From: Prostheceraeus crozeri
Lineage: Eukaryota > Platyhelminthes > Polycladida > Euryleptidae
NCBI GenBank assembly: GCA_907163375.1
Contig: CAJQUW010001803.1
Coordinates: forward strand, 114,461-178,460
Direction: 5' to 3'
Length of the DNA: 64,000 nt
This document shows, in pieces, positions 55,827 to 64,000 of this stretch. Made by a program: the position numbers and the translations under genes. The stretch's first letter is position 1. The number at the start of each line of letters is the position of its first letter. The notes beneath the pieces are model-generated. The model saw only the letters and a program-made list of their open reading frames with translations. It was not told the origin of the DNA and did not search any database.

Positions 55827-56713
55827 GAATCTAGTAGAAAGCCGGTTTTCAGAACTTACTCAGCATCCCTTTATCTACACTAGATATGTAGATGACTGCT
55901 TTGCGGTCTTTCGCTCTGAAAAAATACTGCAAATATTTTTTCGAGTTTCTCAATTCGTTTGATGAAAATTTGAAATTTACGATGCAGCTAGGCCAGAATG
56001 ATAGTCTCATCTTTCTTGACATTGTTGTCAGTATTCTTGATAATGCATTTGATATTGTCCATCACATCAAAGAAACCAATGTAGATATCTACATACCTGC
56101 CTCTTCCTGCTCTCCCTCTTCTTATAGAGTTGCTGCTATGCGCTCCCTATTTTCTAGAGCGGATAGACTTTGTTCCAATAAAGAGAATTTTAGAATAGTG
56201 AGTGAACGCAATGTTTCAATGTTTCTGAAAAACGGTTATGATTCGTATTTTATTGACAAAATTAAAAGAAACTTTTTTGCGAATTTGTGGTAGCCAAATC
56301 TGAAAATTCGCAAAATGCTTCAACCACTAGTGAAGTGGGTAAGGTGTACTGGTCCATTCCTTTCATAGATAACAGACGTAAGCAACTAAAAAGACGTATA
56401 CATGTAAACGAGTTGAATGAGAAATTGCAGAATGATAAAATTTAGTTGACTTTCAAAAACCAATAAAGTTTTGAACCACTTCAATAACAAAGATCGCATT
56501 TCGTTTGGCTTGAAATCGAATGTTACATATCTGTATACTTGTGATCGCTGTCCAATGCGATACATTGGTGCTACCAAGCGCCACGTAGCCACTCGAATAA
56601 GTGAGCATTTGAAAGCCCATCCCGTAGCTACTGAAATTTCTTTACATGAGCACCATCCTAGAGCTGAAAATTTCTCTATCATCGGTGCATCAACCTATCC
56701 CTCTAATATTAGA
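55808..56713 (+). pseudogene. PLE-e inverted partial copy: RT end and GIY-YIG
   Basis: Plus-strand sequence AFAMNLVESRFSELTQHP, TRYVDDCFAVF, then HHIKETNVDIYIPASSCSPS, and the GIY-YIG domain. It repeats minus-strand 48960-48180 in inverse orientation but keeps a segment (about 56000-56150) that the other copy lacks. It is cut on the right by the GGGTC-rich repeat. A few breaks. Confidence 0.7.
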
Positions 56714-56930
56714 GCAGAGTTCGAAGTGGGTCGTGGGTCATGGGTCAAGTGGGGCAGGTGGGTCACAAAATCGCGTGAGTCATGTGGGTCGTGGGTCGTG
56801 TTTTTCCGAAAAGTTGGTGGGTCAAGTGGGTCGTGGGTCACATATGCCGTGGGTCAGGTGGGTCGTGGGTCAGACTTCGTTGACCCACTTCCAACCAGTT
56901 TGACCCATGAAAAATTTGACGATCTCAAAT
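56714..56930. repeat. GGGTC-rich repeat element
   Basis: Many copies of GTGGGTCGTGGGTCA-type words between a left GAAGTGGGTC and a right GACCCACTTC, which are inverse of each other. The right border CTTCGTTGACCCACTTCCAAC recurs beside the LINE remnant near 29310, and a GTGGGTCAGGTGGGT word is at 19073. It truncates the PLE-e inverted copy. Confidence 0.7.
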
Positions 56931-56962
56931 ACAGTAAACTTCATTTATTCGTATTCTTATCA

Positions 56963-57509
56963 TTCATGAAAAATGATTGAGTCAGTGTCACTGAAAGGGG
57001 TGATGGATGCACATGGCCAAAATATGCAACACTATTGACTTTCACACGCCTCATACAGTTCTGAAAGGGGGCGGAATTCACACAAATTAAAGACTCGAAA
57101 ACAGTTGCTGCTGTCTACAAGAGAAGTTGGTTGGTGGAGAGAAGTTGTTTAAGTACAATTGGGTTTGCTCTATTCTCGGTCGCTATGTCTGACGATACCC
57201 AATGATGTGTGACCTTGATTTCAGAGATACAGTTACTGAAGAAGTCAGGTATTCAGATGTTTTATTCATCTTGAAAATTTTCTTGCAATGACAACTGACC
57301 TTCGTTTTGTTAATTGTTTCGTTTCATTTTGTTGGTCCTTCGTGGAAAATATCCTCTGGAAGAGATTAGAATGGTAAATCTCTGGTCAAGATTGACCAGA
57401 GCCTAAATATTTTCGAAATATGTAATTGATAAGTCAATGGTGTTGCATATTTTGGCCGTGTGCATCCATCACCCCTTTCTGTGACACTGACTCAATCATT
57501 TTTCATGAA
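56963..57509. mobile_element. 547-bp inverted-repeat element (MITE)
   Basis: Ends share TTCATGAAAAATGATTGAGT and continue as inverted repeats for about 70 bp (ATGGATGCACA, CCAAAATATGCAACA). No ORF is convincing. No clear target duplication beyond AT-rich flanks, so the superfamily is open. Confidence 0.75.
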
Positions 57510-57656
57510 TTATAATATCTAAAGTATTTTGCCGTTCAATCTACTTTCGCATCATAAATGTTCCATGCATCTCATCGATCATTCGATACATGATAATCTG
57601 AAATACGATAATTCATTCGACGGTCATTGATATATTCGTATTGACCCTTTAGTTCG

Positions 57657-60090
57657 GTGGTAGTTTCTGATCCAGGTCTATCTGACCATTCACTACTACG
57701 CTGGACCTGCTCTTTTCATCGACCTCCTATCATTTACAAGGATTTAACATTTTTCCCATGGAGCAAATTGAATGTGTCCGAACTTCGTGACAGCCTACTT
57801 TCTTCGCCTCTATGTGATGCTTCATCTTGGTCTGATGACGTAAATGAACTCGTAGCTCTATTTGAACAGACCTTCAACACAACACTCGACTAATCCAGGT
57901 AACCGAAAATGTTCGTCGGATAATTGTAATAATAAAATAGCCACTATGTGAGAAGATCTCTATTTGCTGGACAACGTTTCGGAAGTCACACTCCGAAACT
58001 GTGACTTCCGAAACATTGTCCAGCAAATAGAGATTTTCTCACATAGTGGCTATTTTATTATAACACTCGACTCTCTTATCCCAGAGAAAACATCCCGACG
58101 CCGTGTACGACCCTCTAATCCATGGTTTGACTCTGATTGTCGGAAGGCAAAGAAGTGTATTCGCTATCTTGAGCGACAAGTTAAACGTACATCTGCTTCG
58201 ACTCCTGATCCAAATCTACCTTATATTCTCTGGAAAAAAGGGCTTCGTATATATCGCGCACTGCTACGTATTAAGAAATCTCTATATTGGCAAGATAAAC
58301 TGTCATCAGACATTCACAATCCCAAGTCTCTTTGGCAATCCCTTGACTGCCTCATGGCTCGAAGTCACACCCCTCCTTCCCCATCGTTGACTGCCAGTGA
58401 TTTTCATGACTATTTCAATAACAAATTATCTGCTATTCGTGATTCTATCCCATTACCTCCTTCTAGTGACGCTGACTTATCCGATGCTGCTCCATATGAT
58501 TTCCATCAGTTTCTACCAGTGTCTCCTGGTACTGTGATTTCTTTTCTGCAGAGACTTCCTAACAAGAGTTCCTCTCGTGATCCTATCAAAACCAACTTCC
58601 TCAAAGAATGCGCTGATCTTATCGCACCTTTTCTGGCTCAGCTGTTTAATATTTCTCTTTCTCTCGGAGTCTTCCCTGATCATTGGAAGAAAGCAATTGT
58701 GACACCTGTGCAGAAGAAATTAACAACTGATCAACATTCTACCAGCTCCTATCGTCCTGTTTCAAATTTACCTGTGTTGTCCAAACTACTGGAAAGGATA
58801 GTCACGTCTGAATTACGTTTGTACTCGGAGTCCAACAGTCTCCTGCCTCCAAATCAATCGGCGTACCGGTCAGGCTATTCCACGGAAAGTGCCATTCTGA
58901 AACTCACTTCAGATATTTTCAACGAAATGGATGATGGAAACATCTCTGCTGTGGCAAGTTTGGACTTGACATCGGCATTTGACAATGTGAGCCATTTAAT
59001 CTTGTTACGTCGCCTCTCTTACTCATTTGGAGTGTCTGGAAATGCTCTGCAGTGGTTCACATCATTCCTGTCTGACCGTCAGCAGTGCGTGTTTTTTCGT
59101 GATGAATACACCTCTTACAGCCCAGTTATTTCTGGTGTCCCTCAGGGATCTGTTATTGGTCCTATTCTTTTCATCATGTATGTGTCTGACTTGTTAAGTG
59201 TCTCTAATAACCATCGCCTGTCTATACTTATGTATGCAGATGACATTTTATTGTATGGCTCTGATACACCAGCTAGTACTGTCGACCTATCTTCTCGTGT
59301 TTCTGCTTATATTTCTGATATAGATGAATGGCTTTCATCAAACAGTCTATGCCTCAACTCACTGAAGTCTGAGGTTATGTGGTGTAGCAGTGTGAGAAGA
59401 AGTCATCAACTACCGAGTGGCCCGATTGTGGTAGGAGATCAGGCTATCACTCCCAAACCAGTTATCAGCTGTCTCGGGGTGATGCTTGACCAACACCTTC
59501 TAATGAAAAGGCATGTTGCAAAAGTCAGCTCTACCTGTTTCTCTATTCTGAGGCAAATGAGATCAATTAGACCTTTCTTGTCCCGGCATGCCTCACGAAC
59601 TCTGGCTGAGACCTTTGTGATCAGTAGACTCAACTATTGTATTTCATACCTGTATGGTCTTTCGATGTCGTCAATCAGACAATTACAGAGGGTTCAAAAT
59701 GCAGCTGTACGTATTATTTACCGACTCAAACGTTTCGAACATATTACCCCTTATGTGCGAGAACTGAAATGGCTTCCTGTAAAAGCTCGCATTATTTTTC
59801 GAATTTCTTGTATTGTCTACAAGTCTCTATATGATGTTTCTCCCCGCTATATTACCGATCTCATAACCAAGATTTCTGAAGTCCCCAACCGTTCCCATCT
59901 TCGTTCTTCACGATCCTCTACTCTACTTATCCCAGCTGTTCGCCGTCCTACTCTTGGTGGAAGGTCGTTCTCTTCTTCATCCTCTAGAATCTGGAACTCT
60001 CTTCCTTCCTCACTCACATCCATCTCTTCCTTACGTTCTTTCAAACCTGCTTTACACAATTACTTGTATACTACTTATGTAGAATGCTAA
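57657..60090 (+). CDS. LINE ORF2 (endonuclease end, reverse transcriptase)
   Basis: 57657-57891 encodes the end of the endonuclease and linker (FEQTFNTTLD). Coding resumes at 58072 with SLIPEKTSRRRVRPSNPWFD. RT blocks: LPNKSSSRDPIKTNFLKEC, HSTSSYRPVSNLPVLSKLLE, QSAYRSGYSTESAIL, ASLDLTSAFDNVSH, SGVPQGSVIGPILF and the catalytic LMYADDILLY. The C terminus has LGVMLDQHLLMKRHV and NAAVRIIYRLKRFEHITPY, and the ORF ends TTYVEC. It would perform target-primed reverse transcription. Except for the palindromic insertion there is no stop or frameshift. The copy lacks most of the endonuclease and its promoter, so it is dead on arrival. Confidence 0.85.
57892..58061. repeat. 170-bp insertion with 62-bp palindrome arms in the LINE
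   Basis: Flanked by AACACTCGACT at 57881-57891 and 58062-58072, an 11-bp target duplication. Arms 57929-57990 and 58000-58061 are near-perfect inverses around a 9-nt loop (CTCCGAAAC). A 37-bp non-palindromic stretch is on the left. By chance the right arm is open in the LINE frame. Confidence 0.85.
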
Positions 60091-60349
60091 CTGTATCCTT
60101 CTATTTTTGTAATTTTTGCCTCTTACTCTTGATGTATGTACAGTGGCCTTGAAATCTTTTTATGATGTAACGCCACTATAATATTGTTCATGGAAATAAA
60201 TTCATGGAAATGGAAATAAAATAGATTTATCCCTTTCACACAGACTTATTATGGCAGAGCTCTGTGAGGAGATATTTCTTGACACTTCGTATCAATAAAA
60301 AATTTCGTCTTGATATTTGATTTGGTATATGTATAGTAATAGATGTAAT

Positions 60350-60723
60350 ATATCAGTTCATCCATATGTACATGGTTAGCTAATTCATGAATTACAATCT
60401 TGTCCTCGTGCAATTTTCTATTCACGCGTTACGCATGTTTGCTCCATTTGCTTTTCAATGAATGTCATTCTTACATCAAATATACAACTTCCTAAGCTTA
60501 CTTAAATCTAACATTAGCGGAAGTTAATGAAATTTGAATCGATTGCCATCAAAAGCAACAAAATATTAGTTTGACGATTTTTCTGGGATAATTTTCACAC
60601 GTAATATCTAACATAGTAAATGCATGAATAAATGATTTAGGCCTACTGCAATTTTGTTATTTTATCTTCATTTGATCAAGAAATGTAAAATTTGAAATTT
60701 AGTCTGAAGGGCCCTCAACTTAA
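60350..60723 (+). repeat. interspersed repeat family R1, copy 2
   Basis: Matches 18340-18718 in the same orientation with small differences. Its terminal CAACTTAAC holds the TTAA used by the piggyBac element. Confidence 0.85.
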
Positions 60724-62040
60724 CACTAGAATTACCATGGTGTCGAATTTGACACCATCCAATGTTTAGGTCATGCGTTTTGTGTAAAAAACGTATGAGT
60801 TCCATTATTGCTCTAGTGACAATTATTTATTTAACTAAAATGGCCAGATTCCGAGGTTTGGTCTACAATCATCAAACAGATTTTCACTGGGAGACGTTTG
60901 AGCCGACTTTTACCGAGGTGTCAAATTTGACTCCAGTGGATCACTACTCTTCGATACATCAGTAGTACTTTTAGTAACGAGGGAAAGCGGTGCTTGCAAG
61001 TATTCAGGCTTTCGCAGCTAGCATTTATGCATCAATACTGATCTTGAGAGATGTTTAGATATTGTACTTGCATTGTGGGATCACAAATTAAGCAGTCCAT
61101 GAATTATCAGTGCGCAGTTATTTTAGCATGGTAATTACAAAAATTGCAAGATGCACATTCATAAGACTATATAACCAGACTGACACCATACTGTGCGTCT
61201 CATGTTTTGTAATATACTTTATCTTGTGACTAGTATACTACTGCCTGTGCCATACATACCTTTCTGAGCGTGAGTAGAAGATTTGCAGCAGAGCAAGCCT
61301 ATCAACGCATGAAGAACTTGGCTTCGGACGCCTCAGGCAGTGACTATGATAGTGAAGGTGAGGACCCTGTAGCCGCTCCTGAGTCAGCCGGTAATGTGAG
61401 TTTAGCTGCGTATTCGACAGATGACAGTTCTGGCAACAACAGTGATGAAGAAAACTCCGCACCATCAACATCGATTTTCAAGTCTCCAAATGGTACGACA
61501 TGGGTCCAATGACTACTTCAAGAATTGGCCGAGCTGCATCTCACAATGTATTCACCGCAAGAACTGCTCCCGGTAATTATCCGATTCGTTCAGTTTACAA
61601 TGCTTAGCGAAGATCATCGACAGGAGGACTTTCGTTCATATAGTTGAATGCACGAAAGAAATGGCGTCTCTCAGCGGTGACAATGATTTCAACATTGACG
61701 TCAATGAATTGGAGTCTTTTATTGCTATACAATATGCTCAGGGGATATATGGCAAAAACCAACCGTTTTCATTTCTTTGGAGTGAAAAGTATGGTCCACA
61801 ATTATTCCGAGAAACAATGTCACGCAATCGATTTTATCAAATTCTCAAATATCTTCGATTTGATCGAAAGATAACACGACGATCAAGAGTTGAGTCCGAT
61901 AAATTTGCACATATACGGGAAGTTTTGAAAATTTCCGCATAAATTGCGTCGAGTCATACACTCCAAATTTCAATCTGACTGTCGACGATAAGCTGTTGCC
62001 TTTGAAGACCAGATGCAGCATGATCACATTAAGTCATTAA
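60724..62040 (+). mobile_element. piggyBac transposon, decayed, right end not found
   Basis: The left end CACTAGAATTACC follows TTAA (60720-60723) in repeat R1. Direct/inverted subterminal words GGTGTCGAATTTGACACC and GGTGTCAAATTTGACTCC lie near 60740 and 60920. It carries a transposase remnant. The right terminus is absent or too diverged. Confidence 0.6.
61270..62040 (+). pseudogene. piggyBac transposase remnant
   Basis: The N-terminal acidic region SRRFAAEQAYQRMKNLASDA then GSDYDSEGEDP resembles piggyBac N termini; its start codon is GTG in place of ATG. After a frame change and stops between 61510 and 61660 comes ELESFIAIQYAQGIYGKNQP, FRETMSRNRFYQILKYLRFD (the RATMSR.RF..I...LRFDD block) and, in another frame from 61943, SYTPNFNLTVDDKLLPLKTR with the first catalytic Asp. 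The rest of the DDD core and the Cys-rich tail are missing. At least four disruptions; non-functional. Confidence 0.75.
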
Positions 62041-62309
62041 GTGCAGTCCTCGTATTTCATTTCTGAATAGAGGAGAACTGCGCACAGATTATTTCCCTAC
62101 TGCCGCCTGGGCGAATGACCTTCAATCAACGCGTCACTATCGATAATCACATGACAGCGAGAGGAAACGTGCAAGCAGTCCTTCATTTCATTCATGTTAC
62201 TCGCACTGCGCATCGAACGTGATTCATGTTTTGCGATACGGTTTTAGTGATAAGTCTACGACTTAGACCAAACTTTCTTAAACGACGCCTCGAGCACAGT
62301 AATGGGAAA
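62041..62309. other. no gene recognised
   Basis: Possibly eroded piggyBac sequence; no coding frame or TIR is visible. Confidence 0.3.
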
Positions 62310-62560
62310 AAGACCGTCCCAGGACACCATAAAATTCAAAAAAATAGTATCTTTAAAAACGACATAAATTCATGAATTTGAACCCTTTTTCAGGTTTTTA
62401 AGACCTAAATTCATAAATTTAGACCATTTAAAAAGTACCATTTTTTGAAAAATCGGTATTTTTAAAAACGACATAAATTCATGAATTTGAACCCTTTTTC
62501 AGGTTATGAAGACCTAAATACATAAATTTGGGTGTTTTTAAAAATACCCAATTTTTCAAA
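62310..62560. repeat. 109-bp tandem repeat, 2 copies
   Basis: The word AAAAACGACATAAATTCATG recurs at 62355 and 62464. Units also contain GAACCCTTTTTCAGGTT and CATAAATTT. Confidence 0.85.
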
Positions 62561-62599
62561 TTTTTCAAAATCTCAAATTTGAGAATTACAATTTTTCCC

Positions 62600-62785
62600 T
62601 TAAAATCATGACCGTTCCAGGACACCGAAAATCATAAAAGTTAAGAATCTCAAATTTGAGAATTACAATTTTCTCGCTTAAATCATGACCGTTCCAGGAC
62701 ACCGAAAAAATCATAAAAGTTAAGAAACTCAAATTTGTGATTATGACGTTTTACTCCCAAAATCATGACCGTTCCAGGACACAAC
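62600..62785. repeat. 79-bp tandem repeat, about 2.5 copies
   Basis: The word ATCATGACCGTTCCAGGACA recurs near 62604, 62682 and 62762. The shorter CCAGGACACC also occurs near 62314, linking this array with the 109-bp one. Confidence 0.85.
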
Positions 62786-63010
62786 ATCAAAAAATTGGTA
62801 TTTGTAAAAACGTCTTTTAAATCCATTTTTCAGGTTATTAAAATATCAGATAACTAAAATGATGTGTCTAAAATGTTTCTTTAAAAATGGAAGATGAAAA
62901 TACAAAAGAAGCATCAGCCCCTTTATATCCGATATTGGAACAAATGGATAAAGCAAAACACAAATATAGAACGGCGTTCTCTTCTTTTCATTCTTCTTTA
63001 CTTTCATAAA

Positions 63011-63255
63011 TTACTTACATTCACTTTAAAAGTATAGTCTGAAAATACACTTGCAAAGTGAGAACGTTGTTCTCAACTTTAAATTCTTCAGCAGAACAAG
63101 GTTGAAATAAATTACTTACATTCACTTTAAAAGTATAGTCTGAAAATACACTTGCAAAGTGAGAACGTTGTTCTCAACTTTAAATTCTTCAGCAGAACAA
63201 GGTTGAAATAAATTACTTACATTCACTTTAAAAGTATAGTCTGAAAATACACTAA
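63011..63255. repeat. 101-bp tandem repeat, 2.4 copies
   Basis: TTACTTACATTCACTTTAAA starts units at 63011, 63112 and 63213, essentially identical copies. Each full unit has the palindrome-like GAGAACGTTGTTCTC. Confidence 0.9.
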
Positions 63256-63293
63256 CGACGTTCTCTGAAGTCTGAAAATACAGTTACAAAACT

Positions 63294-63953
63294 TCATAAA
63301 TTTAACTCGTCTATTTCTTGAGTTACACCAGTTCTTTTTCCCCAAATTTCATCAGAAGATTCCAACAGTCTTTTTTCTTTTTCATTTGTGAGAAAGTCCT
63401 CAATTTGGTTCAAGTGCTTTTTAACAAAATGAATACTCAATGTTGAAGTATTGAGTTTCGGGAATTCGAGAGATAGTCTATACAACTTGATTAAGAAACT
63501 AACATACGTTCTAGAAAAATAGATTTGGTGTTCATCATTCAAACATTTAATGAACTTTACAAATGAACACTTGATTAATGTTTTCAACTTACACAATACC
63601 TTACCTTGATTAATATATGAAATTAACAATCTTTGGTTACCTCTCTTTTCTGTCAAAATTAGTTTTTTCAACGAATCTATACAGGTAGGAATAGAAAAAT
63701 AGTCCACTTTCTCCGGATAAAATTCCTCCAACTCTGTATCCACAAATGAATTTGAAATAAGGTCTTTCACTTCCTTTTCTTTGTTTTTGTCAACAGTTGC
63801 TTTCTTCTTTTTCAAATTTTCTTCAATGAAGTTTACAGTCAAACCTTTAAACAGTGCTTGCTGGTCAGGAACTACTAGAGGTAAAATTGAATCGCAAAAG
63901 ATTACAAATGCTCGTTCTAGAGGTGTTGATGACATATTCCAGGATGAAGACAT
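63294..63953 (-). CDS. unrecognised 219-residue protein
   Basis: An intact frame from ATG (MSSSWNMSSTPLERAFVIFC) to a stop at 63294. Residues 50-65 are a Lys-rich helix (LKKKKATVDKNKEKEVK). Residues 95-190 read ISYINQGKVLCKLKTLIKC, YFSRTYVSFLIKLYRLSLEF and IHFVKKHLNQIEDFL. This spacing (GK.L..L, then S.TYV.FLI.LY.L, then a basic helix) recalls a helical module in uncharacterised phage and mobile-element proteins, but I cannot name it. No signal or membrane segment. Its 3' side is crowded by three tandem arrays. Codon use is AT-rich like the surroundings. Confidence 0.45.
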   Translation of the reverse strand: MSSSWNMSSTPLERAFVIFCDSILPLVVPDQQALFKGLTVNFIEENLKKKKATVDKNKEKEVKDLISNSFVDTELEEFYPEKVDYFSIPTCIDSLKKLILTEKRGNQRLLISYINQGKVLCKLKTLIKCSFVKFIKCLNDEHQIYFSRTYVSFLIKLYRLSLEFPKLNTSTLSIHFVKKHLNQIEDFLTNEKEKRLLESSDEIWGKRTGVTQEIDELNL

Positions 63954-64000
63954 GAAGTGATTGCAGACAAAGTCAGTCTCGTAGAACGCTCACAGAATGA

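Larger units (their letters stand above)
47915..56713 (-). mobile_element. Penelope-like element PLE-e, split by a BEL/Pao element
   Basis: The main minus copy runs 55826 to 47915. N-terminal part 55826-54846 (ENIATKIVDKVTRAELR; RFDKGNSVFIEDRSSYVEK). After the LTR element at 49347-54840 it resumes with QPARLYGLPKVHKN at 49310 and ends in a GIY-YIG domain at 48438-48136. At its 5' side a plus-strand partial copy, 55808-56713, repeats the 3' part inverted (IYTRYVDDCFAVF, then GIY-YIG). The two copies are highly similar, so they are related by the transposition process or a recent duplication. Several breaks. Confidence 0.75.
57645..60235 (+). mobile_element. CR1/L2-like LINE, 5'-truncated
   Basis: It begins inside the endonuclease domain (VVSDPGLSDHSLLRWTC carries the SDH motif), has a full RT, and ends with a 3' tail of TGGAAATAAA/TTCATGGAAATAAA repeats, as in CR1/L2-type LINEs. 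A 170-bp palindromic insertion interrupts it at 57892-58061. Coding sequence is otherwise open, so the copy is young. Confidence 0.85.

Noticed and set aside
63011-63255. CRISPR-like array
   Set aside because: Units are contiguous 101-bp tandem copies without unique spacers, in eukaryotic DNA.

Overview
The window is AT-rich metazoan DNA. Genes are split by GT-AG introns, the words TAGGCCTA and CTACATGTA recur, and every retroelement family seen is typical of marine invertebrates. I cannot place it to phylum. No conserved single-copy host gene is recognisable. The window is mostly a stack of mobile elements, many nested inside one another.

Layout. 1-3.1 kb: a compact cluster of unrecognised genes with near-identical TATA boxes, short introns and a 144-bp direct duplication. 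3.2-4.9 kb: a foldback repeat of 257-bp units with poly-C/poly-G runs. 5.2-11.1 kb (minus): a CACTA/EnSpm-type region holding a long open transposase frame and, downstream, a multi-exon accessory gene with 51-residue repeats. A tRNA-like gene lies in one of its introns. 11-19 kb: old intergenic DNA with a Tc1/mariner remnant, an RT remnant, a hairpin and a 94-bp tandem repeat. 19.15-28.71 kb: a second CACTA element with TIRs, subterminal repeats, an internally deleted transposase and a decayed accessory gene, inserted into a LINE remnant. 29.95-38.85 kb: a small TTAA-flanked (piggyBac-like) element split by a 7.9-kb element that carries a third coiled-coil/BEN-like accessory gene.

38.9-56.7 kb: a cluster of at least five Penelope-like elements (PLEs) with GIY-YIG domains, several carrying an inverted copy of their own 3' end at the 5' side. 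One PLE is inserted in another, and a BEL/Pao LTR element sits in a third with a 5-bp target duplication. 56.7-60.2 kb: a GGGTC-rich repeat, a 547-bp inverted-repeat element and a 5'-truncated CR1/L2-like LINE that carries a 170-bp palindromic insertion. 60.7-62.0 kb: a decayed piggyBac transposon at a TTAA site inside an interspersed repeat. 62.3-64 kb: tandem arrays beside an intact 219-codon ORF of unknown function.

How the genes relate. The transposase and coiled-coil accessory genes form the repeated two-gene cassette of the CACTA-like elements. The PLE genes (coiled-coil and Asn/Arg-rich ORF1, RT, GIY-YIG) form the other dominant system. Exon coordinates come from splice consensus plus phase agreement read by eye; family names come from motif recognition and were not checked against any database.
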